Of a DNA stretch of 64,000 nt, positions 14,401 to 28,300 are shown piece by piece. This DNA comes from Helopsaltes ochotensis (lineage: Eukaryota > Chordata > Aves > Passeriformes > Locustellidae): NCBI GenBank assembly GCA_013400155.1, contig VXBM01001343.1, positions 112,830 to 176,829 of the forward strand, in the 5' to 3' direction. Under the pieces are notes generated by a model. The model did no database searches. It saw only the letters and a program-made list of their open reading frames with translations, and was not told the origin of the DNA. Each line of letters opens with the position of its first letter. The stretch's first letter is position 1. A program made the translations under genes and the position numbers.

Positions 14401-14979
14401 AGAATTTAAATAAGGCTTTGAATAATTACACACACTAAAACTAACATTCCATAACCTTATTCCGCATGGAAAAGCAGCAGAAACAACCCTCTGGACTGTA
14501 CAAGGTCCAATTAATGAACAATTACATTCAAAAAGTAGATCAAAACAGAAACAACTCTTTCCCCAAAAAGCTGCATCATCATCTTTAAAGTCAGCTTTCT
14601 CCCCTAGTATCAGAAATGTGAAGAACAGGTGAACTGGGCTTCAGCCCAGTAGATTTGGCCTCGTCAAATTACCGGTAGTGCTTTCCAATCCAGTCTCTCC
14701 TCATTTCTTTAGAGTGATGGAAGCTCATGGAAAAAGAAGTGAATTTCTGAAGCAATGGAAGGTGAATTGTCCTTCTCCTGGCCCAACAATGTACATAAAC
14801 TATGGAAGCTTGGGAAAAAAACCTACATTACACTGTGGCTTGTGTTTACGATGTATGTCCCCCTTTAGAAACTACTCACAGACAATGGGGCAGGGTGGGC
14901 AAAAAAAACCAAAGCAGCATATGAAATAGTAATATACTGTTCTGAAATCTGCAACGTCCTGCAGAACCAGGATTTATAA

Positions 14980-14985
14980 TTTATT
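14980..14985 (-). other. Candidate proximal polyadenylation signal (AATAAA)
   Basis: This is the first canonical AATAAA on the minus strand after the MB21D2 stop codon, about 150 bases downstream. If used it would give a very short 3' UTR. Confidence 0.35.
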
Positions 14986-15133
14986 CAGATTGTTCTCAAC
15001 AGATCCGATCTATGCTGGATATGTAAAAACCAAGAGACTAAGTCATCGAGGAAAACCAAATGAAAAAACCTGCACACTGCAAGAGTTTTAAAAAACAAAA
15101 CAAATTAAAATCCCAAGAAACATTGACGAAAGC

Positions 15134-16398
15134 TCAGAAAAATTTATCATCAATTCTGAAGTGGGGCCTTGTGACATCATCTGGATTAATGAAGACGGAG
15201 ATGGACTTGCCGGGGTTCTCAGTCACTAGCTGTTGCAACTTTTTGGCTAATCGGTCATCGGGCTGGTTGGGGTCCCCTCCGTCCGACTGTGGGGAGGGGA
15301 TGCTGGTGGTGCTGCCCCGCCGCTGGAGCTCCAGGGTGAGCCTGTTGGCCGCCTTGACGTGCTCGATGGCAGTTCGGAGGTGCTCGGCAGGGTCGGAGCG
15401 CACCGAGGACAGCTTCCGCGCGTGGAGCATGACGGTGTCTTCGGAGAGGTGCTCCAGCATATTGCACTGCGGGATGAAGTAGTTAGGGCACATCTTGTTG
15501 ACCAAGCAGTGCTGGAGATCATCAATGAGACCCAGGAGGAAATGGGCTGCGTAATCCTCCTGGGCCAGGTAGCTGGCTGGCAACCTGTCACAAGCCCATA
15601 GCATCATGCTCCGCAGGTGATATGGACTAATGGCTTTGGGGCGGGACAGCAGCTTGATGATGATGGCTTTGCAGGCCTGGTAGGCTTGCATGAGGCTGCT
15701 GGAGATGCACTTTTTCAGCTGCACTTCACTCCTGGCAAATGACAGCCTCCATTCATTGTCCTTCTTCCCCTTGTAGGAACATGCAGGCACTAAGTAAAAC
15801 CCACTTATGACTTCCTCCTCCGTGATCTTCCCATCCCAGAAGTGGTTCTCCATCAGCCAGCTCTGTGCCACAGCTGGCCAGCCTTTGAAGGACACCACAG
15901 GGACAATGTCATACAGCATGCGGCTGCTGCCCACTCCCAAAATAATGGATATGATAGTCCCGTTCTTTTCTACCTTCTCCACCTTTGGCATCCCTCGTTG
16001 AGGCTTTTTCTGGATCTCAGAGAGGACAATGCTAATGGATTCATAGAACCAGTCTGCCACTTTTGTTGGGGAGAAGAAGTAATTGGTAGCTCCGTTGATA
16101 TGGTCCACGATGGTGCAGCAGTCCTTCCATTTGCTGATGGTTCCTTCATCGAAGAGGCGCAGGCTCAGCCAGGAGTGGCACAGGGCTGAGTGGCGCATGT
16201 CCAGCGTCACCGGCTGGTTGCGGTCGTGCAGCTTCAGCGCGGGCACCAGCAGGGTGAAGTCCATGTCATAGTCTGTGCCCCGGGCATAAACATTCAGCTC
16301 ATCCAGGTCTATGTCCACCACACCCTCCCGCACGCCGCCTGACAGCAGCAGATACTCGTTGGCTACAGGCAGCTTCTGGTCGAGTTTCTGAACCATGC
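15134..16398 (-). CDS. MB21D2: MB21D2 terminal coding exon (Mab-21 domain containing 2), 420 residues
   Basis: I recognise this as vertebrate MB21D2, a cGAS/Mab-21-family nucleotidyltransferase-fold protein with no established reaction. Seen here: a minus-strand exon fully open from a splice acceptor to a TGA stop, encoding 420 residues after two leading bases (GC) that would complete a glycine codon begun in exon 1. Numbering from the first Met of the exon, the nucleotidyltransferase core begins with SGGVREG (residues 19-25), then the acidic pair DYD (42-44, in DYDMDFTLLVP). A third acidic residue is D163 in LYDIVPVV. The pattern matches the metal-binding triad positions of cGAS. A helical Mab-21 C-terminal half follows, then a Ser/Pro/Asp-rich linker (about 371-391) and a conserved tail ending DDKFF. 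With a 71-residue first exon, Gln240 equals human Gln311, a reported cancer hotspot position, and is unchanged here. An in-frame ATG at 16438 is intronic and is not the start. The 5' exon lies outside the window. Confidence 0.97.
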
Positions 16399-16425
16399 CT
16401 GAAAAAGACAGAAAGAGAAGTCCTT
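16399..16425 (-). other. Splice acceptor of MB21D2 exon 2
   Basis: On the minus strand a pyrimidine-rich tract (CTTTCTGTCTTTTTCAG) ends with CAG at 16401-16399, immediately before the exon begins GCATGG. The junction is in phase 1 relative to the protein. The upstream exon was not found in this window. Confidence 0.85.
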
Positions 16426-19400
16426 TCAAAAAAGGCAAACCGATCCAGGATTAAAACCCACTCCATGCCCAGCAGGGGAAAAAAAAGCAAGCAGAGGTAT
16501 CTATCACTTTTGGTGTGGGAAAAATATACATCAGGCCCAGCACTAAGACAACCTTTGGTCTCACCTGACTCAGGGCAGGGCCTTCCCTGCATTCCTGGAA
16601 ATGTGTGAAGTCCATCCTAAACATCACACTGCAAGCAACGGAAAAAAGCAGAAGCCTCTGGTGAAACACAGCAAAGCTACTTCCAGAACTGAATTTAACT
16701 TTTCAAACGCCTTCTAAACCAGTTTTTCACCATATTGACATTCATTTCCACAATATTTAAATGTTTCACCAACACTCCATAGAGAAAAGAGAATATTAAT
16801 TGACTTGCTGTTCTTATTTTCTCTCTGGTGTAGAAAAAAGCTGGACCAGCATCAGGGAGTTGGTTTGTTCATGTGTGAATGAATAGCTACAAATGTTAGT
16901 TCAAGCAGGTCTGATTTTACAATCTGCTTTACATTTACTGATGAACAAGGCAACATGAACAAAAGAAATGCATCCTTCTCTTATGGGTGAATGGAGCAGG
17001 TTAAATGATCAGGCAATTAGAGACGCCAGCTCTGAAATTGGCTCTTCAAGCTGCAATGACATAAAATATCTGACCACCTCCCCAGAACACAGACATGAAG
17101 ACAGATTTTTATTTTCAGTACCAAAACCGGAGACTACATTCACCCTACAGTGCCCATACCAGTTGTACAAAGCCAGCTTTTCAGCAGGAATTCTGTATAT
17201 ACACCCCACTGTACGGTGTCCATAGAACACGAACAGCAGACTGAGAAGAGACTCTACACAGAAGCCGAGATATTAGCACCTCATTCAATGTTCAAATTAG
17301 GCTTAAAATTGAGCTCTGCACTTCAACTGCTCTGCAGCCTGCTCCTGCTTTCTGGGCTCTTTCACTTCTGGTACTTTTCTTGTGGTTAAATGCTTTTGGT
17401 TGCTTCTCAGCCTCAATTCAGCCACCAAACCTCATCCATGAGGGAACAAAGGCCAGTGGTTTTGAATGGAGATACTGAAGCTGTTATAAGCACTGCAAAA
17501 GGGATAGATATTTACCCCTTACAAGTACAAATGCACTAGTTTCTGCTGGCATGCATTACTGACTCCAGCTTCTGAAAGGCAAATGGTTTGTTTACATCAA
17601 GAATGGTCAAATGGACAACTTTCATTAAAAGGAAGCCAGTCTTAGAGAGACAGCAGTGGGAATAACAAGCCAGAGGCATAACAGAGTGAGCCAGAAAGCT
17701 GCCAGTCACTCTGTCAGCCCAGAAATCACAGGCAGACACATTAGGAATGTTTTTTTTTTACTGAAACACAAATGATCAGCACTACAATCTGAGCACCCAT
17801 CCTGTCATAGTCCCAGTGACTATGAAGCCTTTCCTGAGGTAATTCATCCCTGTAGGATCACAGACACTGCCAGTACTGAGTGGGTCACCCTAGCAGAGAG
17901 CAGCAGCAGCACCCCAAGGCACTGAGGCTGAGTGCTGCAGTGCTTTCAGACACACCTGTCCTTTCTTGCATGCTAGGACAGCAACAAGGAAATGCTATCT
18001 TCATGCACATAGGTAAGCCATGACCAGAACAAAATCTAAAGCTTTGTAGACACTGATTCCTTGGAAAAGCTAAGGAGACTGTAGGAAGAGGCCTCTGTGT
18101 GAAGCAGAATGCATCTTGGGGCAATATTCAGTCTACCTGAAACCCCGCATGTTAAATACACTTTACCTGTTTCATTCCTTCCAAGAGCACTGGACCCAGT
18201 CTATTTTGCTGCACTGAGCTGGGATGATTTTCCTGCCAGGCAAGCAAGGACATAACCCCTTCCGTTTCATGCAGCTCCAGGGGCTGCAATAGAAGGAAAT
18301 AGCTCTAAAGGAGTGCTAAGAAACTCTTCCTGCTAAATCCTGAGCTAATCCCATTCTGTGATCTTGCCACACGCTGCCCTGTTCATCCTCAAAGGGTAAT
18401 AACTAAGAAAAGCTTCTGTCAACCTCAAAAACATTTTCTGAGGCTTAGACACACAGTGAGCTATGTTACCCTGATCTGTAGAGCAGCAAAGTCTTGCACA
18501 CACTCCTCTATCCCAGAGGCCAAATAAGTAGCAGTCACACTTTTGCTGTACCCAGAAGGGGTTTTCTAATGGGTACCTAAATTGATGTGACTTCTGCAGA
18601 CACTACTGACACACTGCCTCTGAATCCTGTCCTTGAACCAGTAGAAGCAGCCTTAGTGCTTTGCACCTCTCTTGTAAGTTGAGTCCAATACCCACGAAGT
18701 AGAGTCTGGATCAATCACATCATAGGGACAGGGAGCAATTCTTTTTATTCCCAAAGATTAAAGTACTACTGGCCCTTACTGTGCAGCAGCACAGCTATTC
18801 ACGATAGGAATGGTTCTGATGGCCCATTCTGCCTCTATACCCAAAATTTCCCACTCAGGGAAATCTGCATCTGCCATGCAGACCTGCGGATGTTCCTGAC
18901 ATAGGCAGACAGAATGTAACTATCCTACAGAAGAAAATCTTCCAAACTATAGCATTCAACAAAGGATGAATTTTTCTAAATATTTTTAAACTTGAAGGAA
19001 GAAAAATGCTCTGCAGTGGGCCCTTTGCACCAAAATTTCTATCCCAGAGCCTTCGACTGAAAATCACAATTTTTCTAAAGAGATTGCCCACTACAGAATC
19101 TGCTGCTGGATTAATTGCTCTCCTTGGCCTCAAGAGATCCTTTGTCCTTACATGGGAGCAGTAGAGTTGATAGTCTAACCCCACTCAACCAACAGCAAGT
19201 GGGACTCAAGCCCTGCCTTCTGTACACTGTCAATGAGTCACTTGATTTCCCCTCTCCAGAACTCTAGACCTACCAGCAGAAGAGAAATAGTGAAAAATAG
19301 TAAGGGAATGGTTACAGGAACTGATCTAATATATCATCAATATCTCTCCACCTGGCTGGCTATAGTTTAAACTCAAACCCGTGAGCTCTGCTTGGCACAG

Positions 19401-22290
19401 AATTTCCCCTTGAAGTTCCAAACCAGCAACATCTGCAGCTCTGCCACAGAGCAAGAGAAGGAATTTTTGCTAACAGATCAGAGCAGCACTGCTGATCCAA
19501 CTGAAGTGGTGGAGCAGGGAGTTGAGATAAGGTCCCCTTGAGGAAAGTATATTTAGAATAGGCATAGAGTGTTCTATAAATAGTTGAGCTGGCCAAATTC
19601 AGGATTACCTAAGGCTTTAGGGGTTTGCAGTGTCTTCAAACTGCCCCCCTTGCTCTCAAACCTATTCAAAATGTGAAGGGATTTCAAGGAATCCCATCAG
19701 CCAACACTGTGCAGCACACACCACCTTGTCACAAAACTTTTGTCCCAAGTTTCTACAGTTCATGCATGTACAACAGAAGTTGGCACTCCAGCTCAGCAAG
19801 TAAGTGCATGTAAGTGCAAATACAAAGAAAAATACCAAGGGTGGTACTCAACCCAAGTACTTAATAGCACAAGTGGGCCATTTGAGCTCTGTTCTTTTCA
19901 TCTCAGTCCCAGGACCACCTGGGAGGAAGAGGCAATAGGGGTTACAGAAAAACTAATGAAATTTATAGAAGCCCTGTGGAGTTGTCTGTAAAGACCAAAC
20001 CAGAATTTGTAGGGTCAAACACACAAAAAAAATTTTAGCTGAAGGACCAGCTCTCACGGTATCAAAGTAGGTTCACTGATACTTACAAATCCTCTTGCTG
20101 CTACTAGGAAAACAACATAATTTGCAGTAGTACCTTTTGTGACACTGAAAAAGTTGTTTGGCAAAGCTAAGTGAGAGACTGGTGTACAGTTACCACTTCT
20201 TTCTAAAGCACCTTAAAGGAGTTCTGTTTTTCTAGACATGTAATGAAATTAAGATCTTCCCAAGCTATTAAATTTGGCATTCTAACAGGTAAGTATGCTT
20301 GCAAGCATGAGAAAAGCAAGGATTGTAAGAATCAGGAGCACCACCTGTAGGCCAGGCTTGCTGGTTGGTTTACTAAACATGAATTCAGAGGAACACAGGT
20401 GAGCAAGTGAGTTCTACCAACAGAACTTCATTCCTTTGTTGTTTCTTCAGTGTCAGGAAAAAAAAAAATATTTCTGCTTCAAGCACTAAGATAGAAAGAG
20501 AATAAAAACAGAGAAAAGATATTTTTACTTTATATAACATGTACATTTGGGACACATCCTTGAATGAACTGTGACTCTGATGCAGATGACACAGAGACTA
20601 TTCTTCCCATTAAAAAACAACAACAAAAAAAAAGGCAATGCAAAGATGCTGTCCATCCATTCCAGAATTTCAGATGAACTGATTTTATGACCATCGCAGT
20701 GTGTGCTGGGATTCACTGCTATTTCATGCTTTCCCTGCTTTGTGTAAATAAGGAAGACGACACAGATTTGTCTTTAAAGAAACTGATCACAACAAAAACA
20801 TGATGTAAAACCTTATTTCTAATAAATGCTTTTCCTAATTTTGGGTTCCTTCTTGAAGTCTTTCTTCCTGATGCTTTAAATGTGCAACCATTGTCACCAA
20901 AAGGAAACACAGGTAAAACAAGATGATGTTTGGTTAGTCTGACTTGGTCTCATCAAACTGAATGGGCTGATGTTCAGAGCAGTCACTGAATTCAGGGAAG
21001 CTTCTGCTGCATGGGAACTAGAGAGAGGTCAAAGAGCAACTGTGTGCTCAGAAAGGTTCCAGAGAGGAGAACCAGCAGACCCTTGCACACAGAAGAAGCC
21101 TATCACAGGAATTCTTCTGGGAGCCAAGCCAGACCCAGGCACTAACTGGTGTATGCTCCCCTCGAGTTCCTTGGCAGCCTAGGGAGAAGATACATAGAAA
21201 GGATTTTCCTTATATATGTGATCTGTTCTACAGGGAAAGCTAAGGACCCCTCACACATCACACTACTGCTTAATCCTTCCACAGGACCCAACATAGTCAA
21301 GGCTCTTGATTTTTCCCCACAAATTCATCCTGTTTGATGCATAACCTTGAGAATACCTTTATTCTTCTATATGAAATCATTACCATCCCCAAGGTCCCAA
21401 GACCTAAGGAAGTCTGACCTCTTGGACAATCAGACTGTGGTTGGAATTGCTCAAACAGCACTAACCACACACTAGATTATATTAGCAGTAAACTAATTTG
21501 TAAGCTCAGGATCTCTCATGCTGGCCAGGCAGTTTTTACCCTTGACTGCTATAAGAAATACATAAAAATCCAGGGTAGTCAAAAATACAAAGAGCTTTTG
21601 CCACTTTTTGTAAAGACACTAGACAGGGACTCTGAGGTTCCTTGACAATTCTGTTGCAAACAACAGATCCTGCAGTACAGGAATGCTGCTGAAAAGAAAG
21701 ATTTCTGCAGAGGTCTCCCAGCTATGCCTGAGCCATGTGTGTTGAATTTCAGAGGCTTCTTTAAGACAGGATGGGAGGCCGCTCTGATGCATCTGGACTG
21801 CACAGATTCTTCTGTTTCCCTTGGTAATTGCAAATCTATTTATGAGCAGCACAAGTTTTTGTTACGCAGGAGAACTGGAAGAGTCAGCTCTTTAGGGGAG
21901 TCTTTAGTTACAAAGCACATTTTGAGAGGACTGTTGGCGGAAGCAGGCAGGGGGTGGGAGAAGAGTGGGGAGACTGAACCATGTGATACCAGTTTAGTCA
22001 AATATGGGATGCGAGCGAAGGAAGCTGCTCCTTGCAGACTGATACACCAGTGTCCTACTGATTCTGCTCCTTTTAGAAATCTTGTGACATGGTGACAGAA
22101 CACACTGCAGGGAGACAGCACCCCCTCATAAAATAAATGAGCTTCTTTCTCCAAAGTCTTCTTTAAAAACAATCTTAAAAGTAGTGTCCCAGTTTTTTTC
22201 CAGTTTTCATGTGTCCTGGTGGAAGCCACCCACCTCACTGAAATCCTGTTTGGCAACGGAAAGGGTTGCTTCATGGTACAAGCAGGGGGG

Positions 22291-22319
22291 AAAAAAAAGA
22301 AAAAAAAAAAAAAAAAAAA
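22291..22319. repeat. Poly(A)-type simple repeat
   Basis: Twenty-nine bases are all A except one G, preceded by a run of G. I could not see a retroposed sequence upstream that would explain it as a tail. Confidence 0.9.
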
Positions 22320-25300
22320 GAGCTCAGATTCAAAGGGTGAGCCTGTACGGTGAAGAGCACTGCTGTCATAAACATCTAAACCATTCTGGCGCTAAAACCA
22401 GCAGCAGTGTTTCTGTAGTGGCCTGCTTGGCTAAACCAGTCAGGGCCCAGAGACAACAACAGCAGGACCAGATTGCTCCCAGAGCTGGAATCAGCACTTT
22501 CAGAGGGAGCCCCTGATTGCTGTGCACCTCTGCTCTGGGCAGGAAGAGTTCGAGAGTCAGCTCCAAACTGACGCTGGGCTTCCAGCATGCCAGTCTGCTT
22601 ATTCAAGAGTCTTATCTCCAGAGTCATATTAGCCAAACAAATACAGGAGTGATGAAAGGTGAAAGCCTACATGGTATATGAAGTGCAAGTCAAAGAGGTG
22701 CTCTAGGGTCTGAAAAATGTGGGTGATGAGGGCTGAGAGCAGCTGACAAGCAGAACAGAAGGAAAAGGGGACAGAGAGGATAGCTGTAAGAACAACTTGC
22801 TACTGCACCCCAGTTAACACTGCACACTGTGTCCATACGGTGCCCATATTTTCAAATGTGCATAAGACATGAAATTCCCTTTGGAAATGGCACAAGATGC
22901 CATCCATCCTGGAACTGCAATCCCAGAGAAAAAATATGCAAGGGGACAGATTTTTTTAACAGTTCCACCCTCTGGGACTGAGAGTGCACATTTGGCAAGG
23001 GCTACACAGGGTCTAGATGGGCCGTTTCTGCCCACACCCCTATGGGGCACTGCAGAGTATTTGGCAAGTTGTTACACTGGGGGAGACTCACCCCGATTCC
23101 TCTCTTGGATCTGCTTACAAGGTAACAGCAGCGGGCACAAATCAGGTTGAGCATCTTGAGTGCAAACATGCAGCCTGCAGGAGAGGCTGTTCTGCCCTTG
23201 TTTTTCGTAGTCCCTTCACTGTTACTGAGATCTTTACAAGAGCTCAACAACCTCAGTGTGGTACACAGCATGTCCATCTACTGTAGCATCCTGGCTCAGG
23301 CCAACTACTGCTGAGGGCTTTCAGGGGAAGAGTAAGAGTGAGGAAAGTACAGCATAATAACTTTCCCTCTGCAATCTCCAAGCATTCTCTGGCTTTGCTG
23401 TTTCCCAAACCAGAGGCAGTATTTGCAGCTTTGTCTTTAATAGCACTGACAGACTTATCTGCATGGAATGTCTCTCACTGCTTTGTAAATCAGTTATATT
23501 TTTTGTTATTGTCAGTGCCTTGCAGCACTTTGTTTCACAAAGCACGTGTCAAAAGGATTTCCTTTTGCTAGCTTGCTAGGAAATGAAGAAAATCACCTAA
23601 CCATGGCACCTTCCATAGATCACTGAAGATCTTACACAGCTTCATCAATCATCTTTCTTCCACATTGAAAAGGACAACTTATTAAAACTTTGTTCGGCTG
23701 GCTGTCCTGATGTGCAATTGTGTGGACCCTAGTATTGCTGCACTCAAGTGAAACGAGATGGTCAACACTACATGACACATGAAAAGGGGAATTCTGGGTG
23801 AACACCTTCACAGTCCTCTGGGAAATACCTCAGCAGCCTTGCTTGCTAAATTAGCCCCACTCCACTGCAGGTTTGCTCAATGTAACAGAGTTCTCCTCCC
23901 CAAAATTTAATTTCACCTTCAGGATGTTCCCCTTGCAAAAGCCAACAACAATCCCATCACTTTACAAGGGGTGTTGCTGACAAGGCAAAAGAACTGTGGA
24001 AGTAGGACAGGGTAAGGTTTTGGAGACTGCACAGAAGAACAAAGTACCAGCCTCCCTCAAACTCTCATCCCAATCTGACGAGTCAGCGCCAGGTGCCTCA
24101 CAGAAAACACGTGGCAGCTCTCCACTGATAAGCAAAGCCATTCCCTTCCAGACCTGAACACATTCTCCTCTCACGCCAGTGAGCCACAGGGGCACAAGTA
24201 TGTATCAGGCAGAACTTAAATCCAAGGTTGCACAAGCACTTTGGGCTCCTCTGGGATGATTTTGTGTTCTCAGTTACTGTCTGGTATCTTTTGCCCATCC
24301 TGGAAGGGCAAAGTTGCCACACCACTTTATGTTCTGGTGCCAGTGGGCTGTGCACAGAGGAATGCCACCACACTCTCACATCCTCTAAATAACATAAGAG
24401 CCTCACTGTAAATGCACTTTGAGCTGTTCTACCAAGCTTCCTGCCTACAGTTATCCAACACACCAGAAATTCTCTCCCCAGCTGCTAAGTTACCAGCTTG
24501 CTTTTAGTTCCTTTAGTAGTTGTTTTCTACAAAGATAAGTCACAGCCAAGACAAATCACAGCACCATTTCTTATGAACTGGACCTGAGCTACCACAGCCC
24601 ATCCTCAGGGCCTGCCTTTTCTGTAATAACAGCTCTACCTTCTTGAAGAGCAGCAGGAGATTTGTCCTTGACTCAACAATTTTTCACTAAATCATCCAGA
24701 AAAGCTAAGCTTACATGTGGAGTACACATGGTGACTAACAGACATCAGGGAGTTGATGAATAACCACAACTGTAATTCATGCCCTTGATTTTCCCTTAAA
24801 ATCCACCAAACTTGGCTCCTGGGGTCAATGAAATGATCAGAATGGCATCCCTTTCAATGCTTTTATTCTCTTAATTTATCAATAATGAAATCTATTTAGG
24901 TTTATACAAAGGGACAGGTCAAAGGGACAAAAAAAGAGGGAATGAAGGATGATTCCAGGAAACCAGCCAAGCACCAAAACAGTGCTGAAAATCCTGCGCT
25001 CTCTGAGTACAGAAGGAAAGCAGGTGTCTTCAGAAGCCTTTATGAGGCATGCAGTGGAGAAAATTACATGAACTGAATCTTCTCTCCGGCCCTTAGAATT
25101 CACTGGATTCCATCTGTACAGACCTGATCTGGCCCCTTTGACAAATCTGGTATCCAAACACTGGGAGAAGACAAGACAGGCCAATATCCCTGAGATAATC
25201 AATGCCAGAAGCACAATATAATTTTTCTCTTGCACATGAGCATGCATTGGACTAGCAAGATGAGGTAGGGAATGCAGCTCCTTGTCCGAGAGGGCTGAAA

Positions 25301-28300
25301 TCAAAAAGGCTTAAACAATACAGCTGTGTCTGAGATCATGAAGCTAGGAGCAAGCTTTCCTGCAGTAGTACCCAGCTTCCCCCCACCACTGAGAACATGG
25401 CTAAAGCCATGTGGAGCTGGATCAAGTCATCTATAGGAGATACTTTTGCCAAAGCCCCATGTACAGCATCAGCTGTATGAAAACTGCTGGTTGGCTTTGA
25501 CATTCATGCAAAATTCCTCTTCATCCACATCACCAGGGGAATTTGATACAGGACAAATTTGTTGTTAGCAGAAAACAGAGCAGCTCTCCTGAGGTGAATG
25601 GAAATTTCAAGAGTATTTCTCCTTGTTTTCCACGGGAGACAGGCAGAGGAAAATCTCTCCAAACTTGCCTGTCCATGCCCATTGCTCCTACTATCCTGCT
25701 CCATCTTCATCTTGCAGAGGTCATACTTGACAGCACACAAAAGCAGCAGAAGTTTCTAACTAATCTCAGATTTTACAGCCTTCGTGGTTTTTGGTTTGTT
25801 TTGTTTTGTTTTTTTCAGCTGAGCGCTGTCATCTGTCAAAGAGCACAGCAGGAAGCTCTGTGGATTTGAACTCCATCAAGCACCAAGACCACAGCCCCAG
25901 CAGCTGTCAAGGATCCCTTACCCCTGCAGCACAGGCAGTGGCCAAGAAGCATGGAACTGAACAATTAGAGTGAAAGAGAATGGGAAAAGCAACCACAGCT
26001 ACAGCAGGATAGAAGCTGGACCACGTTGTGTGAAGGTATGCAGTAAAATTCTGCTGTCATTTTGGCACGGGACAGCAAAGGTGAAATGCAGCCACCTTAA
26101 GAAGGCAACAGTAAGAAGTCACATTGCCAGGTGGCCTTGAAAGATCCAGGTATTGCAACCACCCTCCTTCCAGTGTAAGGTGTGGATTGGCTGTGGGAAG
26201 CAGGAGCTGCTGGAGCTGGCAGTGCTCACTGGCCAATGCCCTGGAAGCATTTGCAGTGAGACAAGGGCTGTATTTTTGGAGCAATTCTCTGTTACCAGGA
26301 ACAGGGCTTGAAATGCCCTTTGCATGGAACTCCCATTCCGTTTGACCCACTCTGCTCACTCAGGAGAAATTCCAAGAGGAAAACGACATTGGTTGCAAAG
26401 CCTTTTTGTGCTTACCTGGAATGAAATAAAGCCTCACACACACATTTATTTAAAGAAAGGCCCAGTGATTTCTTGGCTCATCAGGATGAAAGTTACATTG
26501 CAAGGTGAAGGAGGGAGGAGAAAGCAAAATTGTTGCTGATCAAATATAAAATTTGTGAAGTATGTTCCAGGAAGCTGTCCCCACCAAGCCTAGTCCCAAA
26601 GTAATGTCTCATCTAAAAATATAATGGAATAATGGCATGAGCAAGATTTGGGTCCAGAAACTGTCAGAAACATATGCAAAAGACCTAAGGAAGTAGGATC
26701 TCAAAATCTTCTTGTAATGGAAAGCTGATGACAATCAAAGCTCATTCTTCAAATCTCAACTGCTGTCAGGGCTGCTTCACCTTCCTGACTGAAAGCTCAG
26801 GTGAGCAGAATCCCATTCACCAATGCCCCCATGTTTTAGGAAGCAGTGTTCCCAGCCCAAACATACATGAACAGACAAGCCATGAAATAACAACGTCTTC
26901 CCAGTTTCATTTTCCCCAGCCATTTTTCCAAGAAGGACAGAGGAAAGGCAATTACCGCGCAAAATCCAATAGAAATAGAATTCAGTAGAATAGAAAATTC
27001 AGTTAGCTCACTTAGCTTTCCCCTGAAAATGTGAGAACTAGAAATGCTTTGTTTACACTCTATTTAACAGAGAACCTCATATAACTCCAGTAGGACGCCT
27101 TAAGGAAAAACCACAGTATACTGGTAGAATTTTCCTACCTGCATTTGGAGTTTCTTTCAAAAACCAAATTGCCTTTTTTATTGTCTTAAACAGGGCACAA
27201 TCTGAAATTTTAATCCTACAAATTCCCTTATAGATACAATCAAGAAAAATGCTAAAAAGCTTTGCTCACAAATGATGATAAAGAAATTATGCTTAGAAGA
27301 GGCAGGTACACAGAGAATATAGATCCTTCAAATGGATTCAGTAATTAGTAATCTCACCTGTATTTTATAGATGTTGCTGTGAAAATACTTTGTAAAATTT
27401 CCCTGTGGATATTCAGCTCCTGCAAGGCTTGCTATCCCTTGCATGAAAACACTTCCCAGCACAACAGAGATGGATATTGTTTGAATACAGTCCTGCTACA
27501 CAGAAAGCAACGAATAACACAGTGCTTGCTGGTTTCCCACTGACAGCTGGTCCCCACATTGTGATTAACAGACAAAGAAAGAAGATTACAGACCTCCTAA
27601 ATTTGCTAACACAGTCTTCAGAATTAATGAGGTAGAAGCAGGAATACGAGGGTGTGAGCTGGTCCTGTAACAAGGATGCTTGTCCCTGAAGTCAAACAGA
27701 TCATACCCAGCAGAAATCTGGGCACAATACTACTTGTTTGTTTCTGGCTACACTTTAGGATGGGACTGGCAGAGGCAGATAGAAAATACTGGTTTGTAGC
27801 TGAAGGCAATCATCACCAAAGCACAAATCATATACAGAGCTGCGTTGCTGCTCTGGCTGGTATTGTTCTACTTGTGCCCAGGGCGACCCACCTTGGATGA
27901 TGGGCTGGGCCGAGATCTGAGGCCCCTGAACTCCTCTGTTTTCCTTGGCTCACAAATAAGCCACAGAGAGGAGTGTAAAAAGACCTTTCAGATTTCCAAG
28001 TTGATGGGGTTTGGGGCACTTCCTAGTTAAGCTCAGGGATCAGCCAGCTCTTACCACAGGCATAGCCCAGAGGAGGCCAGAAATATGTCAGTTCCCAGTC
28101 ACTGGCATCCTCTGCCTATAGATAGGGACACCACTAGGAGGACCCTGCAACATTTTTGTTGCTAAGACACAACACCCTTCTCCAAATTATATTCTGAGTA
28201 TTCAGAAATTAAGTAAGAAATATTCCACACAACTTTGTGGTTGAGAAAGAAGCAGCACTTTACCCCTTCCCAGAGAGATGGCTCATGACATCACATCACA

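Larger units (their letters stand above)
14395..15133 (-). other. MB21D2: Probable MB21D2 3' untranslated region
   Basis: This AT-richer stretch follows the MB21D2 stop codon on the minus strand. It contains a canonical AATAAA at complement 14980-14985, about 150 bases past the stop, and an ATTAAA at complement 14395-14400, about 735 bases past it. Either could be the cleavage signal. The longer form would be similar in size to what I recall for mammalian MB21D2, so the left end is placed at the distal signal. No other gene is visible in the interval. The exact end cannot be fixed without transcript data. Confidence 0.5.

Noticed and set aside
15060..16271. Plus-strand reading frames of 60-140 codons and other minus-strand frames across MB21D2 exon 2
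   Set aside because: They are shadows of the strongly coding minus-strand exon in other frames and show no independent domain.
16399..16438. Extension of the MB21D2 reading frame to an ATG at 16438
   Set aside because: The extra 14 residues lie upstream of a clear splice acceptor and read through its polypyrimidine tract. The known protein continues into another exon at this point.
24879..25304. 141-codon minus-strand frame with a membrane-like hydrophobic segment
   Set aside because: No recognisable family, no promoter or splice context, and length within what is expected by chance in 64 kb read in six frames.
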